A stretch of DNA of 64,000 bases from an uncultured Pirellulaceae bacterium. GTDB lineage: Bacteria > Planctomycetota > Planctomycetia > Pirellulales > Pirellulaceae. The notes under the pieces are model-generated. The model worked only from the letters and a program-made list of their open reading frames with translations. It searched no databases and had not been told where the DNA came from. The position numbers and the translations under genes were made by a program. The stretch is taken from NCBI GenBank assembly GCA_937929805.1, contig CALFUT010000005.1, positions 36,752-100,751 of the forward strand, written 5' to 3'. Below are positions 9,065 to 17,019 of this stretch, piece by piece (position 1 is the first letter of the stretch; every line of letters starts with the position of its first letter).

Positions 9065-9729
9065 ACCAGAGTGACCTGAATTTCAAGGCGAAACGCATGG
9101 TTTATCACCGCGAAAGGTGACTTTCAGGTTGGGTTAATGCGGGAATTGAGTCGTGGGGTGTTCAGTTAAAGGCTTGATGGTGGAAAGCTGAAACTGCTTT
9201 CGTTGATAGTCCGGGTCATTGCCGTGCCAAACCTTGAGTGCCGGTGGGCGTAGGAAGACCGCTTATTGCCGTGCGAGTTGCGGTTCGTAGGGCTCACAAA
9301 CTAGGAATGCCCGATGGAAAAGTGCTTCGCTGATTGTAAGGATCTGGCGACACTAGTTTAGAGCGAATGTTGTGGCGGTTGATTGCCAAGTGTACAGCAA
9401 ATCGTGCTTGCGGTTGCAAAAGTTTCTGCCAACAGCACTCGTTGTTTTCGTTCGCTCAACACGGGGAAGCATTCGATACGGATTGCTAGAGCAAGGTTGC
9501 CTCGTTTTTAACCCGCGGTAGAGTTCCTCCGTCTCTACTTGTCTGAACCACTTTTCGTTTTGGTTGTTCGATACGGTGAGCTGTTGCCTTTGGTAACTAG
9601 TAGGCACCGATTGAGGACAACTCCTACCGACAGAGCGTTCTTGCGTCACCAGCAGAACTCTTTTCCTTTTCCTATCAGGTGATGTCCGCTGAGTTCTTAG
9701 CGTATTGCCGGCACAATCGGGAGACTTTC
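9065..9729. other. intergenic region without a supported gene
   Basis: These 665 bases separate the divergent rimO gene and the secreted protein at 9730. Only short frames without family resemblance or ribosome binding sites are present. It presumably carries the promoters of both flanking genes, but I see no convincing motif. Confidence 0.5.
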
Positions 9730-11619
9730 ATGACAAAGTTAGAGACTCGTTGGGTGTGGTTTTCGTTCGTTTTGTTCGCGTTGCTGGAGCTGTCTGCAAG
9801 CGATGCGAACGGAATGCAGGCCAAAATTGAACCGATCGCTGTGGCTGGCACGGCGCCCCGAGGGGTATCGAGTGTTCCGATAAGAAGATTCGAATCGATG
9901 AGCTACAGCGGTTCCGGCCTTTTTGGACTGACAGTTTTAAGCGAACTGTCGGGCAGTTCGGTCAATGAGACCAATGACCACTTGTTAATCGGCGCCGGGT
10001 TCGACTTTAGAGCTCGTGAGGGAGACGTCGCCAGAGGGGCTCCCGCGGGCATACGCTTTGGACAAATTGATCCGAACTTTGTGTCGGACGGTGCCGACAC
10101 CTTTTTTCGTTCCACGCTTATCGGAGAACAACCTGACGACGTGGGAGTATTCTCAAACTGGACTCTTATCGCACGCACAGGGGACGCGGTACCGGAGACG
10201 GAGCCCGGAACGACCTTTGCCGATATATCAACTTTTCAGTCAAAAGGTTCACGCGTTTTTGGTCCCTCGGTCTTTGTTCGAGTTGAACTAAGTGGCCCAG
10301 CGATCAATGACAGTAACTCGCAGGCACTGTACGACCTGCAAGATGGCACGTCACGACTCATCGCCCGCGCGGGTGATCAAGTACCCTCCGTCCCGGATGG
10401 AGTGAGATTTGCGTCGTTCGAAGTTCCAACAAGCCACAATGTTTTCGTCGCTACTCTCGTCGGCCCCGGGGTTGATGAGTCGAACGATGAAGTGGTGATC
10501 CGCCGGTCACGCACACAGCTCGTACTGGTTGCGAGGGAGGGTGACAACGTAGGTGAAACCGGTGTGTTGGGAGCAATCAACTCGATTGGCTATACACCGG
10601 CTGAGGGAATTGCTTTTAGAGCAGCGGTAAATTTTGGTGCGATGGAAGGCAGCGGGATTTTCTTTGGCTCGTCTGGAAGTGCGTTTGCTCTGACTGGTAG
10701 GATCGCGCCGGGGACATCAGGTGAGGCTCGATTTTTGAGCTTCGGCAAACCAACTCTGAATGCACAAGGGACATCGGTAGCATTCGTTGCAGATCTTGAT
10801 GGATGCCACGCCGGGCAAGCGATTTATGTTTATGGTTTTGGCGGCCCCGAACTGATTGTGCGAACTGGCGAACGCTTTACAAACGTCGACGCCGATGTGG
10901 CGATCAGTTCATTCGCGTCGGAGTCACTGATCTTTTCTGGTAGTCGAATCGCGTGCGTGGCCTTCTTGGATGGTGAGGGAGTAGACGAGAGCAACAATAT
11001 GGGGCTGATTGCCACCAATCGGTATGGCGACATGGTTCTGATCGCTCGGACCGGTAATGCGATTGATGTGAGTCTAAGCTCAACTTCAGAAGACGTTCGA
11101 GTGATTCGAGGCATTCACTTTGATGCTGGCCGTCGATTGCAGTTGGTAGATGTTGAAACACTCGCGTTTGAGTTGAGTTTTACCGACGGCGGAAATGGTA
11201 TCTTTGTTGCCAATCCCTTGGGCCCGGTCGGCGACTTTGATTCTGATCACGACGTTGATCGCGATGATATCGATTTGTATTCAGAGATTCTTGGTCAGCC
11301 TGCCTCTGTTAACCGTCGACTTGATTTAGATGGTGACGGAACGATCGCGTTGGCAGATCACGATCAACTGATTGAGCGGTTCTTACAAACGAGCAATGGT
11401 GTTGGGTCTCTCGTTGGCGACATCAATCTGGATGGAAGGGTTACCGTGCTAGGGGACGGGTTCACTTTGGTCTTAAACTTGAACGTCTTAGGTGAAGCCG
11501 GATACGCCAACGGTGACTTGAATGCTGACGGACGAGTTAACGTGTTGGGCGATGCGTTTCGTTTGGTGGCGAATCTCGGTTTGAGTGCGTCCGCTTCGGA
11601 CGCCGCACGGCAGCAATGA
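9730..11619 (+). CDS. secreted repeat protein with dockerin-like C-terminus
   Basis: The function is unknown. ATG 9730 gives a signal peptide (WVWFSFVLFALLELSAS). Residues about 30-490 consist of repeats of about 60-70 residues, each with a LIARAGDxVP-like strand and an xGPGVDESN/GPAINDSN-like turn, as expected for a beta-propeller or beta-sandwich array. The C-terminal 130 residues carry EF-hand-like dockerin modules: DFDSDHDVDRDDIDLY, DLDGDGTIALADHDQL, then INLDGRVTVLGDGFTLV and LNADGRVNVLGDAFRLVANLG. The last two recur in the proteins at 11941 and 41154. It is probably exported and surface attached. Confidence 0.75.
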   Translation: MTKLETRWVWFSFVLFALLELSASDANGMQAKIEPIAVAGTAPRGVSSVPIRRFESMSYSGSGLFGLTVLSELSGSSVNETNDHLLIGAGFDFRAREGDVARGAPAGIRFGQIDPNFVSDGADTFFRSTLIGEQPDDVGVFSNWTLIARTGDAVPETEPGTTFADISTFQSKGSRVFGPSVFVRVELSGPAINDSNSQALYDLQDGTSRLIARAGDQVPSVPDGVRFASFEVPTSHNVFVATLVGPGVDESNDEVVIRRSRTQLVLVAREGDNVGETGVLGAINSIGYTPAEGIAFRAAVNFGAMEGSGIFFGSSGSAFALTGRIAPGTSGEARFLSFGKPTLNAQGTSVAFVADLDGCHAGQAIYVYGFGGPELIVRTGERFTNVDADVAISSFASESLIFSGSRIACVAFLDGEGVDESNNMGLIATNRYGDMVLIARTGNAIDVSLSSTSEDVRVIRGIHFDAGRRLQLVDVETLAFELSFTDGGNGIFVANPLGPVGDFDSDHDVDRDDIDLYSEILGQPASVNRRLDLDGDGTIALADHDQLIERFLQTSNGVGSLVGDINLDGRVTVLGDGFTLVLNLNVLGEAGYANGDLNADGRVNVLGDAFRLVANLGLSASASDAARQQ

Positions 11620-11755
11620 TTCCCACATTGATCGGCCGCGAAACACAGCACGTGAATTTTGGTGACATGCTGTTTTGAGAATGTAGTCTATGAGCGACGA
11701 TAGGTGTGCGATTACCTGCTGTCGCTCGGCGACTCGTTGGTTATGGGGCTGGAAA

Positions 11756-11775
11756 GCCCAGACTGAAGTCTGGGG
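11756..11775. repeat. palindromic hairpin
   Basis: CCCAGACT and AGTCTGGG flank a GA loop, inside a slightly longer imperfect palindrome (AGCCCAGACT...AGTCTGGGGCT). It lies between the two dockerin-bearing genes. It may be a dispersed repeat or weak terminator; no U-tract follows. Confidence 0.4.
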
Positions 11776-11940
11776 CTAGATTCGGTCGTCGCTGTGCGAC
11801 TGTGCCGGTTCAGTTATGCCACGAAAATCACTTAGGAAATTGCGGACAAAACGATCTTCTGCCTAGAGAATCATGTTGTAGCAGGCGAGTGTAACGGATC
11901 ATAATGGACGGCTGATCCTTGGCCTCATCAGGAAAGAACC

Positions 11941-14394
11941 TTGTCCAAAAATCGCAAACGCAAAACCGGCCGTTGTTCGGAAAATCAGCTGAGCTTTGAG
12001 CAGTTTGAGCCGCGTCAGTTATTGGCTACGTTTGCTGTGACTAGCAACGCCGATTCGGGTGCAGGATCCTTGCGTGACGCAATCACTCAAGCCAATGCCG
12101 CGTCAGGTGCGGACACGATTACATTCGACGCGACGGTTTTCACCGGCGGCGATGACAGCTTGATCCGCTTGACCAGTGGCGAGTTGGAGATCACTGATTC
12201 GCTGACGATCGATGGTTCGATGGGTGTCGATGTGACGATCACGGGCGATGCCAACGACGACGACATTACGGACGTGGCAAACATAACCGATGTGGCAGCC
12301 AGCTTTGGCGGAACTACCGGCACGGCGGATGATCTGTTGGACGACAACTCGCGGGTGTTGAATTTTTCGGGCGATACAGGTGACTTGAATATTACGGGCC
12401 TTGTAATTACCGGAGGTCGAACATCGGAGAGCGGGGGTGGGATCTTCTCCTCGTCACCGAGTGGGCTTGTGATCAGTAGTAGCCTGATACGCGGAAACAG
12501 CGTTCATGGATCTGTTTTTTCGGACGGAGGAGGTGGTGTGCTGTCATCCTCGAATCTGCAATTGGTCGATAGTGAAGTTAGTAATAATAGTGTCGTTGTG
12601 ACGAATGGGGGTTCGTTTGGAGGTGGCGGAGTCCGAACATTGTTTGGAAACGTCAGCTTGGTTCGCAGCGTTGTTCAAGACAACACGGTTGCGACGGCAG
12701 GTGCGGAAAGGTTCGGTACCCCCGAGGGCGGAGGGGTCTTTTCAAGTGGTGGGATGACTTTTTCTGGTTTCGGTTCAGTGGAGCTGATTGGCAGTACCGT
12801 AATTGGGAACTCAGTAAGTGGCTCAGGAACTTTCGCGTTTGGCGGCGGTATTTCGGTAAAATTTGCGACTGTCTCGGTTGTCGATAGCACCGTCAGTCGT
12901 AACAGCGTTTCCGGGGCTACTGCGACCGGCGGCACGACGGTAGGCGGCGGTGGAATCGACGGCTTCGGAAGCAGCGCGTATGTAGTCAACAGTACAATTA
13001 GCTTGAATTCACTTTCAGGAAGAATTGGCTCTGGCGGCGCGTTTTTTGCCAATGGCGATGAAGTCACGGTTCTAAATAGCACAATTGTGGGAAATTCTGT
13101 GACCGCATCTGGAGGTGTTTTTAGTCGTGGACTTGGGGGTGGGGTGTCCGTTGGCAGCAACAGTAATGGTTCAGATCCAACGACCACGATTCGCAATTCA
13201 ATCGTCGCGGGTAACATTGACGATGGCTCCGCTCCTGACCTAAGGCATGCATCGGACGCACCGCTGTTGATCGAGAATAGCTTGATTGGTGTTGGCGAGA
13301 ACTTGGATGGCATCGTTGTCGATGTAGGAAACCAAATTGGTAGTTTTGCCAGCCCGATTGATCCGTTGATCGGGTTATTGGCAGACAATGGTGGACCGAC
13401 ACTGAGCCACGCGTTACTTCCCGGCAGTCCGGCGATTGATGCAGGTGATCCGATGTTTGATGTGAATGGGCTCGATGGAATTGTCGGTACGGAAGACGAT
13501 GTTCTGTTTGACCAGCGCGGGCTTGGGTTTGATCGTGTGCTTGGTGGCCGCGTGGACATCGGAGCAGTTGAGGTCGGTGTCACGCCGATTGCTGCTCCCA
13601 GAGTCGTCCTAAACAAATTCGATGAGGTTGGCGTGTTGGCTCGCCCTGATTTGTGGCGAACCTTGGCGGTGACTTTTGATAGCGATGTGTCAATCACGGC
13701 TGACGCTCTTGCTTTGAACAATGATACGCTGGGCGGGGTTCCAGTCGACATAAGCCAAGCGACGTTCGAATACGACGCGACGACATTCACGGCAACTTGG
13801 GCCTTTGATTCAACAGATCCGTTGCCTGCCGCGTTTTACACTTTTACGTTGGAAGCCAGTTTGATTTCAGCCAATGGATTTCAGCTTGATGGTGACCGCG
13901 ACGGCGTCGGCGGCGATGACTTGGTTGGGCAGCACTACGTTGCGTTGCCGGGCGATGCGAACTTGGATGGTCGTGTGGATGTGCTGGGAGACGGGTTCGA
14001 GTTGGTTGGCAACTTAGGAACGTTCATTGGCGGGGTATGGGCCGATGGCGATTTCAATGGTGACGACAAGGTCGATGTGCTGGGTGATGCTTTCATTTTG
14101 GTTGCCAATTTAGGCCAGTCGGTGATTCCGCCTGCCGCGGCAGCCAGTGAATCGTTTGCTGCGACAAGAACCAAAACAAACATCACATTATTGCAACTGC
14201 CGACAGGCTCGTTTGCCCCAGCCCTCCTAGGTTTGCCGACTGCCGGTATTCGAGAGGATGCCGACGACGATGAACGCTCAGTCGGGACAAAACCCGAACT
14301 TGAAGTCACAGAGAGCCTTCAGTTGGCGGGTGACCAAACGCGAGACCTTGCTTTCGAAGCGGAGTTTTTTGAGTTTGACTCAATCTTGGGCTAG
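11941..14394 (+). CDS. large LEPR-XLL-type beta-helix surface protein with dockerin-like module
   Basis: The 817-residue exported protein starts at TTG, with AGGAAAG a few bases upstream. The N-terminus carries FEQFEPRQLLA (about 20-30), the LEPR-XLL-type motif of planctomycete surface proteins. It is followed by SNADSGAGSLRDAITQANA, the usual opening of polymorphic outer-membrane-type beta-helix proteins. Residues about 120-500 are right-handed beta-helix turns rich in Gly, Ser and Asn (VDSTVSRNSVSG-like). GSPAIDAGDP at about 495 is the choice-of-anchor Q hallmark. A sandwich domain follows. Residues about 660-720 contain two dockerin-like modules (ANLDGRVDVLGDGFELV, NGDDKVDVLGDAFILV). About 85 extra residues follow them. 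Its target is unknown. Confidence 0.8.
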   Translation: MSKNRKRKTGRCSENQLSFEQFEPRQLLATFAVTSNADSGAGSLRDAITQANAASGADTITFDATVFTGGDDSLIRLTSGELEITDSLTIDGSMGVDVTITGDANDDDITDVANITDVAASFGGTTGTADDLLDDNSRVLNFSGDTGDLNITGLVITGGRTSESGGGIFSSSPSGLVISSSLIRGNSVHGSVFSDGGGGVLSSSNLQLVDSEVSNNSVVVTNGGSFGGGGVRTLFGNVSLVRSVVQDNTVATAGAERFGTPEGGGVFSSGGMTFSGFGSVELIGSTVIGNSVSGSGTFAFGGGISVKFATVSVVDSTVSRNSVSGATATGGTTVGGGGIDGFGSSAYVVNSTISLNSLSGRIGSGGAFFANGDEVTVLNSTIVGNSVTASGGVFSRGLGGGVSVGSNSNGSDPTTTIRNSIVAGNIDDGSAPDLRHASDAPLLIENSLIGVGENLDGIVVDVGNQIGSFASPIDPLIGLLADNGGPTLSHALLPGSPAIDAGDPMFDVNGLDGIVGTEDDVLFDQRGLGFDRVLGGRVDIGAVEVGVTPIAAPRVVLNKFDEVGVLARPDLWRTLAVTFDSDVSITADALALNNDTLGGVPVDISQATFEYDATTFTATWAFDSTDPLPAAFYTFTLEASLISANGFQLDGDRDGVGGDDLVGQHYVALPGDANLDGRVDVLGDGFELVGNLGTFIGGVWADGDFNGDDKVDVLGDAFILVANLGQSVIPPAAAASESFAATRTKTNITLLQLPTGSFAPALLGLPTAGIREDADDDERSVGTKPELEVTESLQLAGDQTRDLAFEAEFFEFDSILG

Positions 14395-14575
14395 GCCAAT
14401 GGTGGCTGGTCGCGAGGCCAGAAGCTGCGCCGTCCCGAGGAATGGAAGCATTCAAAAGTTTTGGCAGTATGCAACGATCGGTGCCCTTGATTGGATATTT
14501 AGTATCACTTTGTTAGGATCGTGACGGTCGACTTTGACCACAACCCTGTGATTACTACTCTGAGAGAGAAGTTCC

Positions 14576-14974
14576 GTGCGTGAAATCAACCTTGCCCGTC
14601 TTATCGCCTCGGCTGCGTTTACGGCAGCTTGCTCGTTTGCATCTCTGTTCTTCGTTGGTTGCGATTTGGGAACGTACAGCGAGCGGGTTCAGAGCAACGG
14701 CGGTAAGTTGCCGATGACAACCGTTTCTGAGGATTCGGGTTCCGCATCTAAGGACGCGTCATCTGGATCTGACGCGAAGGCAGCTGGTTCGGACTCGAAG
14801 CGGGCTGGCTCGGAATCGAAAGACGCTGGCTCAGGCAAGAAGAATTCCGATGCCGGTTCGGCGGCGAAGAAGCCGACGTCTTTATCTGACATCAAGGAAG
14901 CCACGGCAGCAAAACGAGCCAGAGAGTCAGAGGCCGAAGGCAGGGCAAGGGCGGCCACTGAACAGGGGCGCTAG
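14576..14974 (+). CDS. small Ser/Asp-rich lipoprotein
   Basis: From GTG, the 132-residue protein has a lipoprotein signal peptide ending in the lipobox FFVGC (Cys about 29). The mature part is low-complexity, with degenerate repeats of GSDSKRA/GSESKDA/GSGKKNSDA at about 52-90, and then an Ala/Arg/Glu helix. It is probably an envelope-anchored flexible spacer; the function is unknown. Confidence 0.62.
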   Translation: MREINLARLIASAAFTAACSFASLFFVGCDLGTYSERVQSNGGKLPMTTVSEDSGSASKDASSGSDAKAAGSDSKRAGSESKDAGSGKKNSDAGSAAKKPTSLSDIKEATAAKRARESEAEGRARAATEQGR

Positions 14975-15081
14975 TGCTCTCGCAAGCCGCTCTTTATCGG
15001 TTGAGTCTTGACTGAATTGGTTTCGGCGTTTCGTTGAATTGTTTTTCGTTAGTTTGAAGTTTCAAGCCGCAGGTGCAATCG

Positions 15082-15672
15082 ATGGAATACCCTCTAAGTC
15101 TCAGCTTTAAGATTATGGCATTGGCACCGCAGATTTTTGTGCGGGATGCTTCGGGCGAAATCGTCTGCTATGTGAAGCAGAAAATGTTCAAGCTCAAGGA
15201 AGCCGTCACCGTCTTCACCGATCAGACGCAAACTCAAGTGCTGTGCGAGATCAAAGCGGATCGGATGATTGATTGGTCAGCCAATTACCACTTTTACGAC
15301 GTCAACGGCGAGACTTTTGGCAGCGTGCGGCGAAAGGGAATGCGGTCTTTGTGGCGAGCTAGGTATGAAGTCTTCGACGAATCGGGCGTTCACGTGTCGA
15401 CGATCTCTGAGGAAAACCCGTCCGCCAAAATTTTCGATAGCTTGCTGGGTGAGATCCCAATTATTGGCATTCTGACCGGCTACCTTTTCCACCCACGATA
15501 CGTTCTGTCGGCGGCGGTTGATGATTCACCGAAAATGAAGTTGGAAAAGCAGTCGGCTTTGTGGGAAGGCAAGTACAAGCTGGAACGTATGTACGACTAC
15601 GACGATGTGGATGAGCTTCGCGGATTGATGGCGTTCATGATGATGACGCTGCTGGAACGCCGGCGGGGATGA
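15082..15672 (+). CDS. LURP-one-related / tubby-fold protein
   Basis: The 196-residue protein resembles the LURP-one/scramblase-like fold. It has a run of paired beta strands: LSLSFKIMALAPQIFVRDASGEIVCYVKQK, then KLKEAVTVF, VLCEIKADRM, YHFYDVNGETFGSVRRKG and WRARYEVFD. A single hydrophobic helix (GEIPIIGILTGYLF) follows at about 125-140. ATG 15082 is preferred over GTG 15073. The fold is often membrane-facing; a biochemical role is not known. Confidence 0.72.
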   Translation: MEYPLSLSFKIMALAPQIFVRDASGEIVCYVKQKMFKLKEAVTVFTDQTQTQVLCEIKADRMIDWSANYHFYDVNGETFGSVRRKGMRSLWRARYEVFDESGVHVSTISEENPSAKIFDSLLGEIPIIGILTGYLFHPRYVLSAAVDDSPKMKLEKQSALWEGKYKLERMYDYDDVDELRGLMAFMMMTLLERRRG

Positions 15673-16130
15673 TCGGCGGCGGGAAGGGGTCTGAGCACAG
15701 TGAGGTTGAGCCGAAGGGCTGTGCCCCTAGATTTTGACGGTGATCGCCAACCCAAGCTTTGGGTCGTGACGATGCAAGACGATGACTTGAAACGCTGGCA
15801 GAATTGTTGATAATTTGGTGCAGCTGAAGAACCTACTTGTACCGCTTTTTGTGTCAATTATGTCTGGCATCAATGCCCAGCACGGAGAGCATTTCTGGTA
15901 GGATCCAGCTGGACAGTGCCAGTTTTTCGATTTCCCCGTTGTTTCAAGACGCGGCGTCTTCGGGAAGGTGAGGCTCCGCCCGAGCCTTGCGGGGCAAGAA
16001 GCTCACGCAACCAAGTGGTGCGGACGGAGCCTTCCCCTCCCGAGCATCGGGTCCATTGGGTAAAGTCGGGGCTGGCCAATTGTTTTTACGACCACAAGTC
16101 ACCTGACGTTCCCCCGGAATAGTTGCCACG
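15673..16130. other. intergenic region with short hairpin
   Basis: This 458-base stretch has no supported gene. It contains a hairpin AGGCTC-CGCCC-GAGCCT at 15970-15986, embedded in GC-rich sequence that also includes CGGAGCCTTCCCC further on. This looks like a dispersed planctomycete repeat. Confidence 0.45.
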
Positions 16131-16865
16131 ATGAGCGAAGATGGTTTGATGATCGAGGCCAAAGGCCTCTGTAAGTTTTATGGACCGTTTGCAGCGGTCA
16201 ACGAAGTCAGTTTCACCGTGCCTCGCCGGCAGGTTTGCGCCTTCTTGGGCCCCAACGGTGCTGGAAAGTCGACGACGATGAAGCTGTTGACGGGTTTTCT
16301 GGCGCCGACCCGAGGCTCAGTTCGTATCGCCGGCCACAGCATGGATACGGCTCGCATTGAGGGCAGTCGTCATATTGGTTACTTGCCCGAAAACGGCCCG
16401 CTGTACGAGGAAATGACACCTCGCGGCGCTTTGAAGTACCTTGCCGGAGCTCGCGGTCTTTCGTCGGCTCAAAAAAGAGACCGGACGGCGTTCGTCGTTG
16501 AAAAATGCGACCTTGAAGAGGTGTGGAACAAGCCGATCAGCAAGCTGTCTCGCGGTTTTCGCCAGCGAGTCGGAATGGCTCAGGCGTTGTTGCACGACCC
16601 CGACGTGTTAATCTTGGACGAACCGACCAGTGGTCTCGATCCGAACCAACTGGTCGGCATCCGCAAGTTGATTCGCGAGCTGGGCGACACCAAAACGGTC
16701 CTGCTGTCGACTCATATTCTGCAGGAGGTCGAAATCCTGTGCAGCCGGGTGATTTTGATCGATCAAGGTCGCATCGTGTTCGATGACTCGATCGATCAAA
16801 TGGGCCAGCGGGAGCAGATGGAGCAGAAGTTCCACTCGCTAACCAAGTTTGCGGCGGCGACTTAG
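16131..16865 (+). CDS. ABC transporter ATP-binding protein (GldA/NatA-like)
   Basis: This is the cytoplasmic ATPase of an ABC-2 type exporter. The 244 residues contain Walker A GPNGAGKST (about 41-49), signature LSRGFRQRVGMAQAL (about 137), Walker B VLILDEPTSGLDP (about 160) and switch His in LLSTHIL. It is followed after 154 bases by the permease-GldG fusion and then the DUF4340 gene, forming a three-gene transporter operon of the gliding-motility-type family. In planctomycetes that family is unlikely to power gliding itself; the substrate is unknown. Confidence 0.93.
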   Translation: MSEDGLMIEAKGLCKFYGPFAAVNEVSFTVPRRQVCAFLGPNGAGKSTTMKLLTGFLAPTRGSVRIAGHSMDTARIEGSRHIGYLPENGPLYEEMTPRGALKYLAGARGLSSAQKRDRTAFVVEKCDLEEVWNKPISKLSRGFRQRVGMAQALLHDPDVLILDEPTSGLDPNQLVGIRKLIRELGDTKTVLLSTHILQEVEILCSRVILIDQGRIVFDDSIDQMGQREQMEQKFHSLTKFAAAT

Positions 16866-17019
16866 TGAGAAGTCGTTTAACTTCAACGACCGCTTGGCCG
16901 TGTTCTTTGTGATTGGTTCGTAACGTTGAGTTATCGGTAAGCTGCTTTCAGTTTTTGAATTTTAGATTTCTTTGGTGGCGGATTTTTCCCGCCTTGGTCA
17001 CGTTAGAGAGTGAACATCC

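Noticed and set aside
12675..13790. A 371-codon antisense frame within the beta-helix surface protein
   Set aside because: The product is Pro/Ser/Thr-rich low-complexity, which mirrors the Gly/Asn/Ser repeats of the sense gene. It has no start signal and no family.
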